NCBI RefSeq assembly: GCF_026810505.1
Contig: NZ_CP101750.1
Location: 5,761,501 to 5,825,500 of the forward strand
Length of the DNA: 64,000 bases
DNA from: Streptomyces sp. Je 1-369
GTDB lineage: Bacteria > Actinomycetota > Actinomycetes > Streptomycetales > Streptomycetaceae
Reading direction: 5' to 3'
In this document: piece by piece, positions 38,382 through 47,386 of the stretch
Numbering within the stretch: position 1 is the first letter of the stretch
How the letters are laid out: each line of letters begins with the position of its first letter
Notes under the pieces: model-generated
What the model was told of the DNA's origin: nothing
The model's input: the letters and a program-made list of their open reading frames with translations, nothing else
Database searches by the model: none
Translations under genes and position numbers: made by a program

Positions 38382-41348
38382 TTGGCTTTCCAGATGCCGG
38401 ACCGCGGCGGAGGCCCGACGGGGCCACGGATCAGAGTGGGCCGACCCTCCCGGCGCGTCCGGACCCTGCTCATGACACTGGGGGTCCTTGCCGTACTGGC
38501 CATGGCCTTCGTCATGTTCTCCGGGTTCTGGACGGACTGGCTGTGGTACCGCTCGGTCAACTATTCGTCGGTCTTCACGACGACCCTGTGGACCAAGATC
38601 GGCCTGTTCTTCGTCTTCGGCCTGCTCATGGCGGCCGCAGTCGGCGTGAACATCTGGCTGGCGCACCGGCTGCGCCCGCCGCTGAGCGCCATGTCGATGG
38701 AGCAGCAGAGCCTCGACCGGTACCGCATGGGAATCGCCCCCTACAAGAAGTGGCTCCTCATCGGAGTGACCGCTCTGGTGGGGCTGATCGCGGGCGCGTC
38801 CGCGGCGGGACAGTGGCGCACCTGGCTCCTGTGGGTCAACGGTGTGTCCTTCGGCCAGAAGGACCCGCAGTTCCACATGGACGTGTCGTTCTTCGCGTTC
38901 GACCTGCCCTGGTACCGCTTCCTGCTCGGCTTCGGCTTCGCGGCGACGGTGCTCTCCCTGGTCGCCGCCGCCCTGACGCACTACCTGTACGGCGGGCTGC
39001 GGATCACCAGCCCCGGCGCGCGCGCGACCGCCGCGGCCACCGGTCACCTCTCGGTGCTGCTCGGTGTCTTCGTGTCGCTGAAGGCCATCGCGTACTGGCT
39101 CGACCGGTACGGCCTCGCGGTGAAGTCCAGCGACTTCAAGGCGACCGGTAACTGGACGGGCCTGCGGTACGTCGACGCGAACGCGTACCTGCCGGCGAAG
39201 ACGATCCTGTTCTGCATCGCCGTCATCTGCGCGATCCTCTTCTTCGCGACGCTCTGGCGGCGCACCTGGCAGCTGCCCGTGATCGGCTTCGGTCTCATGG
39301 TGCTCTCGGCGATCCTCATCGGCGGGCTCTACCCCGCGATCGTCCAGAAGTTCCAGGTCCAGCCGAACGAGCAGGCCAAGGAAGCGCCGTACATCGAGAA
39401 GAACATCGAGGCCACCCGCAATGCCTACGGCATCAATGGTGTGAAGCCCGAGGAGTACAAGGGCGGGGGGAAGGTCGACGAGGATCCGAAGAAGAAGCGC
39501 GAGAACGCGGACACGGCGGCCAACTACCGCCTGAACGACCCGAACATCGTCTCGCCGACCTTCCAGCAGCTGGAGCAGGAGCGCAGCTACTACCAGTTCC
39601 CGAAGACGCTGGACGTGGACCGGTACAACGGCCAGGACACCATCGTCGGCCTGCGCGAGATCGACGTGAACAAGCTCGACAAGCGCAACTGGATCAACGA
39701 CCACTTCGCCTACACGCACGGGTACGGCATGGTCGCCGCCAAGGGCACGGAGACGAAGAAGGGCTCCAAGGGCGCTCCGGCGTTCACCGAGTCCGGTCTG
39801 CCGACCAACGGCGATCTCGGTGAGTACGAACAGCGGATCTACTACGGCGAGAAGACCAGCCAGTACTCGATCGTGGGCGGGCCCCAGAAGGAGCTCGACT
39901 ACGAAGAGAACGGCGGCGGTCAGAAGACGTACAGCTACAAGGGCGACAGCGGCGTCAACCTCTCCAACCCGATCAACCGCGCGGCGTACGCGGTGTCGTT
40001 CGGAGAGCCGCAGATCCTCTACTCCGGAGCCATCGGCGACGGTTCGCGGATCCTGTACAACCGCACGCCCAAGGAGCGCGTCGAGGCGGTCGCCCCGTGG
40101 CTGACCATCGACGGCGACGTCTACCCGACCGTGGTCGACGGCCGCATCCAGTGGATCGTCGACGCCTACACCACGAGCAACGGCTACCCGTACGCCTCGC
40201 GGACGACGCTCGGCGACACCACGGCGGACTCCCTGTCGCAGGCCGACAGCCAGCGCACGGTGATCGCCCAGCAGAACCAGGTCAACTACATCCGGAACTC
40301 GGTGAAGGCGACCGTCGACGCGTACACCGGTGACGTCAAACTCTATACCTGGGACGAGCAGGACCCGGTCCTGAAGACCTGGAAGAAGGCGTTCCCGGGG
40401 ACCGTCAAGGACAAGAGCGACATCCCGCCGAAGCTCATGGACCACCTGCGCTACCCGCAGGACATGTTCAAGGTGCAGCGCGAACTGCTCACGAAGTACC
40501 ACGTCACGGACCCCGGCCAGTTCTACAACGCGAGTGACGCCTGGCAGGTGCCGAACGACCCGACGAAGAAGGACGACAGCGCGGTCCCGCCGTACTACCT
40601 GTCCATGAAGTCGCCGGGCCAGACGCAGCAGCAGTTCTCCCTGACGACGACGTTCACCCCGAGCGAGCGGCCCAACCTACGGGCGTTCATGACGGTCGAC
40701 GCCGACGCCAGAAGCAAGAACTACGGCAAGATGCAGCTGCTCAGAGTCCAGGGCGACGTCGACGGCCCTGAACAAGTGCAGAACAAGCTGAACTCCATGA
40801 CAGAAGTCGGCAACTTCGTCCGGGACATGAAGGGCGCCGACTCCGACGTCCTCTACGGCAATCTGCTGACCGTGCCACTGGACGACGGCTTCCTGTACGT
40901 CGAACCCGTCTACGTACAGGGACGCAAGTCGGCGTATCCCCTTCTGAAGAAGGTCGCGGTGTCGTACGGCACGGAGACCGCCTTCGCGGACACCCTCGGG
41001 GAGGGCCTGAACCAGGTCTTCAGTACGGAGGGGACCACCAAGCCACCGGCCGACCAGGACGGCGACGAGCCGACCAAGCCACCGAAGACGAACGATCCGA
41101 CGGTGCAGGCGGCCCTCGACGACGCCCAGACGGCGTTCGAGGACGGTGAGAAGGCCATGAAGGACGGCGACTGGAAGAAGTACGGCGAGGCGCAGGACCG
41201 CCTTCAGGAGGCCCTTGAGCGGGCCGAGGAGGCCTCGCAGAAGGCCGCCGAGAAGAGCGACAAGAGCGCGGACAAGGACGCCGACAAGAGCGCCGACAAG
41301 AAGGACGCGGACAAGGACGCTGGTCAGGATGGGGACCAGTCCGGTTAG
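38382..41348 (+). CDS. UPF0182 family large membrane protein
   Basis: The 988-residue protein has seven hydrophobic helices in the first 330 residues (the first near [19 protein letters not shown]), then a large hydrophilic domain that should lie outside the membrane, and a highly charged tail (from about residue 930) made of Lys, Asp, Ala and Ser. The family is universal in actinobacteria (Rv3193c is the counterpart) but its activity is unknown. TTG 38382 has GAGGTG six bases upstream and gives the usual [13 protein letters not shown] start; GTG 38373 is the alternative. A SigR-type promoter precedes it, linking it to thiol stress. Confidence 0.9.
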   Translation: MAFQMPDRGGGPTGPRIRVGRPSRRVRTLLMTLGVLAVLAMAFVMFSGFWTDWLWYRSVNYSSVFTTTLWTKIGLFFVFGLLMAAAVGVNIWLAHRLRPPLSAMSMEQQSLDRYRMGIAPYKKWLLIGVTALVGLIAGASAAGQWRTWLLWVNGVSFGQKDPQFHMDVSFFAFDLPWYRFLLGFGFAATVLSLVAAALTHYLYGGLRITSPGARATAAATGHLSVLLGVFVSLKAIAYWLDRYGLAVKSSDFKATGNWTGLRYVDANAYLPAKTILFCIAVICAILFFATLWRRTWQLPVIGFGLMVLSAILIGGLYPAIVQKFQVQPNEQAKEAPYIEKNIEATRNAYGINGVKPEEYKGGGKVDEDPKKKRENADTAANYRLNDPNIVSPTFQQLEQERSYYQFPKTLDVDRYNGQDTIVGLREIDVNKLDKRNWINDHFAYTHGYGMVAAKGTETKKGSKGAPAFTESGLPTNGDLGEYEQRIYYGEKTSQYSIVGGPQKELDYEENGGGQKTYSYKGDSGVNLSNPINRAAYAVSFGEPQILYSGAIGDGSRILYNRTPKERVEAVAPWLTIDGDVYPTVVDGRIQWIVDAYTTSNGYPYASRTTLGDTTADSLSQADSQRTVIAQQNQVNYIRNSVKATVDAYTGDVKLYTWDEQDPVLKTWKKAFPGTVKDKSDIPPKLMDHLRYPQDMFKVQRELLTKYHVTDPGQFYNASDAWQVPNDPTKKDDSAVPPYYLSMKSPGQTQQQFSLTTTFTPSERPNLRAFMTVDADARSKNYGKMQLLRVQGDVDGPEQVQNKLNSMTEVGNFVRDMKGADSDVLYGNLLTVPLDDGFLYVEPVYVQGRKSAYPLLKKVAVSYGTETAFADTLGEGLNQVFSTEGTTKPPADQDGDEPTKPPKTNDPTVQAALDDAQTAFEDGEKAMKDGDWKKYGEAQDRLQEALERAEEASQKAAEKSDKSADKDADKSADKKDADKDAGQDGDQSG

Positions 41349-41379
41349 CGGGCGGTAAAGCACCCACCTCGCGCCGTGG

Positions 41380-41385
41380 TACGGT
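41380..41385 (+). promoter_or_regulatory. -10 element of the first fMet tRNA gene
   Basis: TACGGT ends 13 bases before the first tRNA base, the same geometry as the promoter of the second copy. I see no good -35. Confidence 0.5.
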
Positions 41386-41398
41386 TTGAACACAACGG

Positions 41399-41472
41399 CG
41401 CGGGGTGGAGCAGCTCGGTAGCTCGCTGGGCTCATAACCCAGAGGTCGCAGGTTCAAATCCTGTCCCCGCTA
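41399..41472 (+). tRNA. tRNA-fMet (initiator), anticodon CAT, copy 1
   Basis: A full cloverleaf folds: acceptor arm CGCGGGG with CCCCGCT, D arm GAGC/GCTC, anticodon arm CTGGG-CTCATAA-CCCAG and T arm GCAGG-TTCAAAT-CCTGT. Base 1 (C) faces T at position 72 and cannot pair, and the anticodon stem ends in three G-C pairs; both mark an initiator tRNA. CCA is not encoded. Confidence 0.97.
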
Positions 41473-41481
41473 CTGCAAGGT

Positions 41482-41513
41482 GAAGGCCCGGATCCTTACG
41501 GATCCGGGCCTTC
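41482..41513 (+). terminator. Terminator after tRNA-fMet copy 1
   Basis: GAAGGCCCGGATCC (41482-41495) and its exact complement (41500-41513) form a 14-bp stem with loop TTAC, ten bases after the tRNA end. Confidence 0.9.
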
Positions 41514-41698
41514 GTCGTGTGCAGCGGTGCCTGTCGTGTGCGGGTGGCCTATGCCAAGAAATGTGAACCGTGCTCGGTCGGGGGAGAGTTGGGGGATCTG
41601 TGTTTGACTTATCTCTCTGTGGGCATGTCGACAAAACGCTGAAGTGACCTCACTGGCTGCGGTATACCAGATGTACCCAGGTTGCAGGTGGTGCGACG

Positions 41699-43561
41699 AT
41701 GGACGTTATGGGGGACAAGGCAACTCTGTTGGAGACAGGGCGGTTTGTGCAGCCGGCCGACCGGGAGGATCCCGGGGCGGCCGCCGAGGAGATGCGCCAC
41801 CGGCTGGCCGCCGAGGCCGGCGACGTGGACGCGATGAGCGTTCTCGGAAGCCTTCTGCTGCGCCGCGGTGATCTCGACGGTGCCGAATCTCTGCTGCGCG
41901 CGGCGACCGCCGAGGGCGACCGCGCCGCCGCCAACAACCTCGGAGTCCTCCTGCACCAGCGCGGGTACGCCGACGAGGCCGCCGGCTGGTGGCGGGTCGC
42001 CGCCGTCGCCGGGTCCGCCGCCGCTGCGCACGCGCTCGGCAGGCACCACCGCGAGCGCGGCGACGAACCCGCCGCCGAGTACTGGCTGCGCCAGTCCGCC
42101 GAGCAGGGCCACACCCTCGGGGCGTACGCGCTGGCCGACCTCCTGGAGCACCGCGGCGACGTCGGGGCCGAGCGCTGGCTGCGCGCCGCCGCCGAGCGCG
42201 GCCACCGCGAGGCCGCCTACCGCCTGGCCCGCGCGCTCGACCGGCGTGCCACCACGGAGCGCCCGGAGCGTGCCGAGCGCCCCACAGCGGCCCCGCGACG
42301 CCGCACGGACCGCACGGACCGCACGGACCGTGCTGGTGATGCGACGCGCACGCCCGCCGACGAGGCCGAGCAGTGGTACCGCCAAGCGGCCGCCCGCGGC
42401 CACCGCAGGGCCGCGCTGCACCTCGGCGCGATCCTGGAGCGGCGCGGCGAGCTGAAGGAGGCCGGACGCTGGTACCTCAACTCCGCCAAGGACGGCGAGT
42501 CCCGGGCGGCCTGCGCCCTCGGGTTCCTGCTCCGGGACGCGGGCGACGAGGAGAGCGCCGCCGTGTGGTGGCTCAAGGCTGCCCAGGACGGTGACGGCAA
42601 CGCCGCGAACGCGCTGGGCGCCCTGCACGCCGAGCGGGGCGAGACGCAGACCGCCGAGCGCTGGTACCGCGCCGCCATGGACGCGGGCGACGTGAACGGC
42701 GCGTACAACCTCGGGTTGCTCTGCGCCGAGCAGGGCCGCACCGCGCACGCCGACCAGTGGTACCGCCGCGCCGCGTACGCGGGACACCGCGAGGCGGCCA
42801 ACGCGCTCGCCGTGCTGCTGCTCCAGGGCGGCGACGCGGCAGGCGCCGAGCCGTGGTTCTCCAAGGCCGCGGAGGCGGGCAGCGTCGACGCCGCGTTCAA
42901 CCTCGGGATCCTCTACGCGAGCCGCGACGACGAGGCAGCCGCCCTGCGGTGGTACGAGCGGGCGGCGGCCGCAGGGCACACCGACGCCGCCCTCCAAGTC
43001 GGCACCGCGCGGCTGCGCGAGGGTGACGAGCAGGAGGCCGAGCGGCACCTGCGGTGCGCGGCGGGCGGCGGCAGCGCCGAAGCGGCGTACCGCCTCGGAA
43101 CGCTGCTCGACGCCCGGCGCCCCCCGGCCGAGGCGCCGGTCCTCGGCGAGCCCGCGGCGGAGAAGACCGAGTGCGAGGAGTGGTACGAACGGGCGGCCGA
43201 AATGGGCCACCGCCGTGCCCAGGTCCGGGTCGGCATGCTCGCCTCGGCCCGCGGAGACGTCGTCGAGGCCGCGCGGTGGTACCGCACGGCGGCGGAGGCG
43301 GGCAGCAGCAACGGCGCGTTCAACCTGGGGCTGCTCCTGGCCCGGGAGGGCAGCGAGCCGGAGGCCGCGCTGTGGTGGACCCGGGCCGCCGACGCGGGGC
43401 ACGGGCGGGCGGCGCTCCGGCTCGCCCTGCTGTACGCCCGGCGCGGGCAGCTGGCGCAGGGGCAGCGGTGGGCCTCGCGCGCCGTCGACCTCGGTCCCGC
43501 GGAGGTCGCCGAGCGTGCGGGGCGCCTGCGCGAGGCGCTGCGGCAGGAGCTGACGGCGTAG
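41699..43561 (+). CDS. Sel1-like/TPR repeat protein
   Basis: The 620-residue protein is almost wholly repeats of the Sel1 type, about 34-36 residues each. The typical unit is A-W-Y-R-x-A-A-x-x-G-x-x-x-A-A-x-x-L-G-x-L-L, as in QWYRQAAARGHRRAALHLGAIL or RWYRAAMDAGDVNGAYNLGLL; I count roughly 14. An Arg/Thr/Asp-rich break with DRTDRTDR lies near residue 200. No signal peptide or membrane segment is visible, so it should be a cytoplasmic protein-binding scaffold; partners are unknown. ATG 41699 is chosen; ATG 41708 is possible. It is flanked by two identical fMet tRNA genes. Confidence 0.9.
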   Translation: MDVMGDKATLLETGRFVQPADREDPGAAAEEMRHRLAAEAGDVDAMSVLGSLLLRRGDLDGAESLLRAATAEGDRAAANNLGVLLHQRGYADEAAGWWRVAAVAGSAAAAHALGRHHRERGDEPAAEYWLRQSAEQGHTLGAYALADLLEHRGDVGAERWLRAAAERGHREAAYRLARALDRRATTERPERAERPTAAPRRRTDRTDRTDRAGDATRTPADEAEQWYRQAAARGHRRAALHLGAILERRGELKEAGRWYLNSAKDGESRAACALGFLLRDAGDEESAAVWWLKAAQDGDGNAANALGALHAERGETQTAERWYRAAMDAGDVNGAYNLGLLCAEQGRTAHADQWYRRAAYAGHREAANALAVLLLQGGDAAGAEPWFSKAAEAGSVDAAFNLGILYASRDDEAAALRWYERAAAAGHTDAALQVGTARLREGDEQEAERHLRCAAGGGSAEAAYRLGTLLDARRPPAEAPVLGEPAAEKTECEEWYERAAEMGHRRAQVRVGMLASARGDVVEAARWYRTAAEAGSSNGAFNLGLLLAREGSEPEAALWWTRAADAGHGRAALRLALLYARRGQLAQGQRWASRAVDLGPAEVAERAGRLREALRQELTA

Positions 43562-43598
43562 GCCCCGGATGCCGGTGCCGCACGCCAGGGGAACGGAT

Positions 43599-43627
43599 TT
43601 GCGCTGGTCGTAGCGCTGACGTAGAGT
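43599..43627 (+). promoter_or_regulatory. Promoter of the second fMet tRNA gene
   Basis: TTGCGC (43599-43604), a 17-base spacer and TAGAGT (43622-43627) form a strong housekeeping promoter. The tRNA begins 13 bases after it. Confidence 0.75.
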
Positions 43628-43639
43628 TGTATTCACCGA

Positions 43640-43713
43640 CGCGGGGTGGAGCAGCTCGGTAGCTCGCTGGGCTCATAACCCAGAGGTCGCAGGTTCAAAT
43701 CCTGTCCCCGCTA
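43640..43713 (+). tRNA. tRNA-fMet (initiator), anticodon CAT, copy 2
   Basis: The 74 bases are identical to those at 41399-41472, including the unpaired C1/T72 and the three G-C pairs at the end of the anticodon stem. The upstream and downstream flanks differ, so the two copies have separate promoters and terminators. CCA is not encoded. Confidence 0.97.
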
Positions 43714-43719
43714 CTGACG

Positions 43720-43757
43720 GTCGAGGGCCGGAAGCCAATTGGTTTCCGGCCCTCGAC
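43720..43757 (+). terminator. Terminator after tRNA-fMet copy 2
   Basis: GTCGAGGGCCGGAA (43720-43733) and TTCCGGCCCTCGAC (43744-43757) form a 14-bp stem, extended inward by G-T, C-G and C-G pairs to an AATT loop. It may also end the convergent ABC-transporter transcript, whose last stop is at 43796. Confidence 0.9.
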
Positions 43758-43795
43758 TCATTTGTGCCCCCGGCTGGGCCGCGTCGGCGCACCGC

Positions 43796-44932
43796 TTACT
43801 TGTGGCCCACCGCCTCTTCGTACAGCTCGCGGTCCACCGCCCTCTTCTCCGGCACCTTGGCGCCCTTCGAGACGCCCGCCGCGCGGTACGCGTCCTGCAG
43901 ACGGTCCGTCGTCCCCGCCCGGATCTCCCAGTCCATGCGCAGCGACGGCGTGGCCAGCAGGACCTCCTTGTCCGTGCTGAGCAGCTTGGCGAGCTCCGTC
44001 GCGAAGGTCTTGTCGGCCTTGTAGTCACCCGCGAAGTACGTGTTCACCGTCCGGATGTATGCGCGCAGCAGCGCGACACCCGCGTCCGGGTCCTTCTTCA
44101 GGAGGTTCGGTCCGAAGACGAGGCCGCCGAGCGGTTCGGCCTGTGGCTGGCCGCCGAGGAACGCGAACCGCTTGTCGCCGTCGATCTTGCGCCACACCGG
44201 ATCCAGCAGCCAGGCCGCGTCGGTGCCGCCGTTCTGGAGCGCGGTGAGGACGTCCGCCGAGCCGAGCTGCTGGAACCGGATCTTGTCGAGCCCGCCGCCG
44301 TGCTTGCCGAGCGCCTTGCCCATGGGGTACGCGATGACGGACCCCTTGCCGATCATCGTGCCGAGCGTGCGGCCCGCCATGGGGACGTGGTCCGCTGTCT
44401 CGTCATCCTTCAGGCGTACCCACAGGCCGCTCTTGGAGCGGGGGTCCGGGGAGAAGTTGCCGGCCGTCCACTTGATGTCGAAGCCGCTGGTGATGCCGTT
44501 CATCACCGCGGCCTCCGGAGCGGCCCACTGGGCGTCGATGTCGCCCTTCGCGAGGAGGGGGAGCGCGTCGGGGGTGGGCAGGACCTTCAGGTCGACGTTA
44601 AGGCCCTCCTTTTTGAACTCGCCCTTCTCGACGGCCATCTGGAGGGGTGCCACGTACTCGGCGCTCAGGGTGCCGGTGGCGATCGTGAGGTCCCGCTTCT
44701 CGGCGAGCGGTTCGGGAGCGGGGGCGCCAGGGGTGCAGCGGGCCGGTTTACGGTCGGGGGTCAGATCGGCGGGGTCGGTCCAACCGGCCTTGCCGCAGCC
44801 CGCCACCGGGCTGACGGCGCGGGGCTTCGCGGGCCCGGCGGGCGGTGGTGCGTCGTCCTCCTTCGCGCAGCCCGCCGCCGCGAGCAGCGAGCCCGCCATG
44901 AGAAGTGCGAGAGCGGTGGTACGGGTACGCAT
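43796..44932 (-). CDS. ABC transporter substrate-binding lipoprotein (NMT1/SsuA type)
   Basis: The 378-residue protein starts MRTRTTALALLMAG and has the lipobox LAAAGC, giving a membrane-tethered extracellular receptor. The body is an NMT1/SsuA-type periplasmic-binding fold: LTIATGTLSAEYVAPLQMAVEKGEF near residue 80, then DIDAQWAAPEAAVMNGI and GGTDAAWLLDPVWRKI. Relatives bind nitrate, sulfonates, taurine or thiamine precursors; I cannot choose. A Cys-containing spacer follows the lipobox. ATG 44932 has GGGAGG four to five bases upstream. It is the last gene of an ATPase-permease-receptor unit. Confidence 0.92.
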   Translation of the reverse strand: MRTRTTALALLMAGSLLAAAGCAKEDDAPPPAGPAKPRAVSPVAGCGKAGWTDPADLTPDRKPARCTPGAPAPEPLAEKRDLTIATGTLSAEYVAPLQMAVEKGEFKKEGLNVDLKVLPTPDALPLLAKGDIDAQWAAPEAAVMNGITSGFDIKWTAGNFSPDPRSKSGLWVRLKDDETADHVPMAGRTLGTMIGKGSVIAYPMGKALGKHGGGLDKIRFQQLGSADVLTALQNGGTDAAWLLDPVWRKIDGDKRFAFLGGQPQAEPLGGLVFGPNLLKKDPDAGVALLRAYIRTVNTYFAGDYKADKTFATELAKLLSTDKEVLLATPSLRMDWEIRAGTTDRLQDAYRAAGVSKGAKVPEKRAVDRELYEEAVGHK

Positions 44933-44955
44933 GGAGCCTCCCGGGGGCAGGTTGG

Positions 44956-45825
44956 TCACGACTGGCTCCGGCCCCGGTCCCGGGGAGCCCACGGAGTGAG
45001 CAGCCGGCCCGCGATCCGCACCAGCTCGGAGAAGACGACGCCGAGGACGGCCACACAGACGATGCCGACGAACATCACGTCGTTCTGGAAGAGGGCCCGC
45101 GAGTCGAAGATGAGGTGCCCGAGCCCGTCGGCCGCCGCGATCTGCTCCGAGGCCACGATCACGAGGACCGCGACCCCCGCGGCGATCCGCGCGCCGACAA
45201 GGACGGCCGGCAGGGACGCGGGCAGCAGGACATGGCGGAACATCTGCCAGGGCGAGGCGCCGAAGACCTGCCCGGCGTCACGGTGCCCGGACGGGACGGC
45301 GAGGACCGCGGCCATCGTCGAGATCCAGACGAAGAAGAAGACCGTGGCGGCGACGAGCGCGATCTGCGGGCCCTCGCCGAGGCCGAACATGTTGAGGAAG
45401 ACGGGCAGCAGCGCCAGCTTGGGCACGACGTACAGGGCGTCGAGCGTGGGCTCCAGAGCGGCCCGTACGACGGACAGGGAGCCCATCAGAAGGCCCAGCG
45501 CGTACCCGGCGACCGTCCCGATCGCGTACCCGGCGAGCACGCGCTTCAGCGTGGCCCACACGTCCGGCCACAGCTCACCGTCGGCGGCCCGGTGCCAGCC
45601 GTCCTCCAGGATCGTCTGCGGCGCGGGGTAGACGCGGTCGTCGATCCAGCCGCTCACCGCCGCGAGCTGCCAGAGCAGGATCAGCGCCAGGGGGACACCC
45701 ATGGCGAGCGACAGTTCCAGGGCGCGGCGCCTGCGATGGGTCCGGGCGGGATGCAGCTCCTGGGGGCCGGGGCGCCGCACCAAGAGGCCCTCGTCCCCGC
45801 GCGCCTTGTCCGTGACGGTGCTCAT
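44956..45825 (-). CDS. ABC transporter permease (SsuC/TauC type)
   Basis: The 289-residue protein has about six membrane helices (first near residue 45, ALELSLAMGVPLALILLWQL). The EAA loop that docks the ATPase is in GHRDAGQVFGASPWQMFRHVLLPASLPAVLVGARIA near 185-220, with the conserved G in the middle. This is the homodimeric permease type used with NMT1/SsuA receptors. ATG 45825 overlaps the ATPase stop (ATGA), so expression is coupled, and the receptor gene starts 23 bases after its stop. Confidence 0.93.
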   Translation of the reverse strand: MSTVTDKARGDEGLLVRRPGPQELHPARTHRRRRALELSLAMGVPLALILLWQLAAVSGWIDDRVYPAPQTILEDGWHRAADGELWPDVWATLKRVLAGYAIGTVAGYALGLLMGSLSVVRAALEPTLDALYVVPKLALLPVFLNMFGLGEGPQIALVAATVFFFVWISTMAAVLAVPSGHRDAGQVFGASPWQMFRHVLLPASLPAVLVGARIAAGVAVLVIVASEQIAAADGLGHLIFDSRALFQNDVMFVGIVCVAVLGVVFSELVRIAGRLLTPWAPRDRGRSQS

Positions 45826-46598
45826 GCGACCGCCCTGACGCCGACCTCGCCCCGCAGCAGCTCCCACAGCTCGCTCTTGAGCGCGGTGAACTCCGGTGCC
45901 GCCCGCACCTCTCCGCTGCGGGGGCGGGGGAACGGCGGGCGGCGTTCGGCGATGAAGCGTCCCGGTCCGGCCGACATCACCAGGACGCGGTCGCCGAGAA
46001 CGATGGCCTCTTCGAGGCTGTGCGTGATGAAAAGGGTGGTGGTTTCCGTGGTCTGCGTGAGGGCCAGCAGCTCATCCTGAAGGATGGTGCGGAGTTGGGC
46101 GTCGAGGGCCGCGAAGGGCTCATCCATCAGGAGGATCTCGGGCTCCACCGCCAGGGCGCGGGCGATGGCGACGCGCTGGCGCATGCCGCCGGAGAGGGTG
46201 GCGGGGTAGGCGTCGGCGACGTCGGCGAGGCCCATGCGGGTCAGCCACCGTGTGGCGCGGGCGTTCGCCTCGCGGCGCGGGACCTTCTGGATGTCGAGGC
46301 CGAAACGGACGTTGGCCTGCACCGTCTTCCAGTCGTAGATGCCGTAGTCCTGGAAGATCATGGCGACGGGGCGCCGCGCGGCCGTGCGGATGCTCAGCTC
46401 GCCGGAGGTGGGTCGCAGCAGGCCGGCTGCGATGCGCAGGAGCGTCGACTTCCCGCAGCCGGAGGGGCCCACCACGCAGGTGAAGTCGCCGGGTGCGATG
46501 GTCAGGTCCAGGGGGCCGAGTGCGTGCACCGCCCCGGCGGCGCGGCCGAACGTTCGGGTGAGTTCGTGGGCTTCTAGTTTCGGGTGCGGGTCTCCCAC
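45822..46598 (-). CDS. ABC transporter ATPase (SsuB/TauB type)
   Basis: The 258-residue protein has Walker A GPSGCGKST near residue 44, Q-loop MIFQDYGIYDW near 80, signature LSGGMRQR near 136, Walker B ILLMDEPFAALD near 155 and the switch histidine in FITHSLEEA near 190. It powers the importer formed with the permease and receptor downstream. The start is GTG 46598 with GAGGAG seven bases upstream. It is the first gene of the unit and the tandem repeat at 46665-46750 lies upstream. Confidence 0.94.
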   Translation of the reverse strand: MGDPHPKLEAHELTRTFGRAAGAVHALGPLDLTIAPGDFTCVVGPSGCGKSTLLRIAAGLLRPTSGELSIRTAARRPVAMIFQDYGIYDWKTVQANVRFGLDIQKVPRREANARATRWLTRMGLADVADAYPATLSGGMRQRVAIARALAVEPEILLMDEPFAALDAQLRTILQDELLALTQTTETTTLFITHSLEEAIVLGDRVLVMSAGPGRFIAERRPPFPRPRSGEVRAAPEFTALKSELWELLRGEVGVRAVA

Positions 46599-46664
46599 GG
46601 GGATCTCCTCGCGGAGGGCGTACGGACATGGGCCCGCCGACGATATGACGGCCCGTCAGTTTCT

Positions 46665-46750
46665 GGAAGCCCCGAGAGCGCACGGAAGTCCCCGGAGTGC
46701 GAGGAAGCCCCGAGAGCGCGCGATATTCCCCGGAGTACGCGGAAGCCCCC
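46665..46750. repeat. 38-bp tandem repeat, 2.3 copies
   Basis: Copy 1 (46665-46702) and copy 2 (46703-46740) both begin GGAAGCCCCGAGAGCGC and match at about 32 of 38 positions. A third copy breaks off after ten bases, where it merges into the left arm of the hairpin at 46742. The repeat lies between the CatR-like gene and the ABC operon, outside any gene. Confidence 0.85.
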
Positions 46751-46777
46751 GGCGCCACAGAGGGCGCCGGGGGCTTC
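46742..46777 (-). terminator. Terminator downstream of catR-like gene
   Basis: GAAGCCCCCGGCGCC (46742-46756) and its exact complement (46763-46777) form a 15-bp stem with a 6-base loop. It lies 22 bases after the stop of the CatR-like gene. Confidence 0.87.
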
Positions 46778-46799
46778 GCGTGTGCAGGGGGGAGGGTGG

Positions 46800-47216
46800 C
46801 TACGCGCCCGCGCAGTTGGGGCAGACCCCTCGGTACGTGACCTCGACGTCCTCGACCGTGAAGCCGAAGCGCTCCGAGTCGGGGAGGCTCGCCAGGGGGT
46901 TGCCCGTGGGGTGCACGTCACGGATCGCGCCGCAGCGGGCGCAGACCAGGTGCTGGTGGGGGCGGTGGGCGTTCGGGTCGTACCGCTTCGCGCGGCGGTC
47001 GGTCGAGACCTCGAGGATCTCGCCGAGGGTCACCAGCTCGCCCAGCGTGTTGTAGACGGTGGCGCGGGAGATCTCGGGCAGCTTGTCCGCGGCGCGGGCG
47101 TGCACTTCGTCCGCCGTGAGGTGGACGTGGTCCCCGTCGAGGACCTCGGCCACGACGCGTCGCTGCGCTGTCATGCGCCAACCGCGTCCGCGCAGTCGTT
47201 CCAACAGGTCACTCAT
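46800..47216 (-). CDS. catR: Fur-family peroxide-type regulator (CatR-like)
   Basis: The 138-residue protein is a Fur/PerR repressor. Residues 1-80 form a winged helix, with RMTAQRRVVAEVL and the recognition helix SRATVYNTLGEL. The zinc site is built from CARC (near 92) and CPNC (near 132), and HRPHQHLVC holds likely regulatory-metal ligands. Being divergent from a catalase gene matches CatR-CatA of S. coelicolor, where the regulator senses peroxide through its metal site; the name is by context. ATG 47216 has no ribosome-binding site but a -10 hexamer seven bases upstream, so it is probably leaderless. Confidence 0.85.
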   Translation of the reverse strand: MSDLLERLRGRGWRMTAQRRVVAEVLDGDHVHLTADEVHARAADKLPEISRATVYNTLGELVTLGEILEVSTDRRAKRYDPNAHRPHQHLVCARCGAIRDVHPTGNPLASLPDSERFGFTVEDVEVTYRGVCPNCAGA

Positions 47217-47223
47217 GGAAACC

Positions 47224-47229
47224 AGCCTA
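47224..47229 (-). promoter_or_regulatory. -10 element for leaderless catR-like gene
   Basis: On the minus strand TAGGCT (47229-47224) ends seven bases before ATG 47216. Confidence 0.55.
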
Positions 47230-47277
47230 ACAGGCAGGGGACCTAAATCCCGAACGGGTGTGACTTTGGATTCTCGC

Positions 47278-47305
47278 TTGACTTAGACAAAGTCTATCGT
47301 AGGAT
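47278..47305 (+). promoter_or_regulatory. Catalase promoter with embedded Fur-type operator
   Basis: -35 TTGACT (47278-47283), a 16-base spacer and -10 TAGGAT (47300-47305) form the promoter. The spacer begins with the perfect palindrome TAGAC-AAA-GTCTA (47284-47296). A dimer bound there would block RNA polymerase, fitting repression by the divergent CatR-like protein. Confidence 0.78.
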
Positions 47306-47386
47306 CTAGTACGGCGAAGGCGGGAACCGCACGCCATGGGCAGCACGCCAAGGACAGGACTTGCAGGTATGACGCAGGAGGCGCAC

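Noticed and set aside
41399..43713. Genomic island with attachment sites at the two tRNA copies
   Set aside because: Both copies are complete, with their own promoters and terminators, the repeats span whole tRNAs, and the interval holds only a Sel1-repeat gene with normal base composition. No integrase or excisionase is present.
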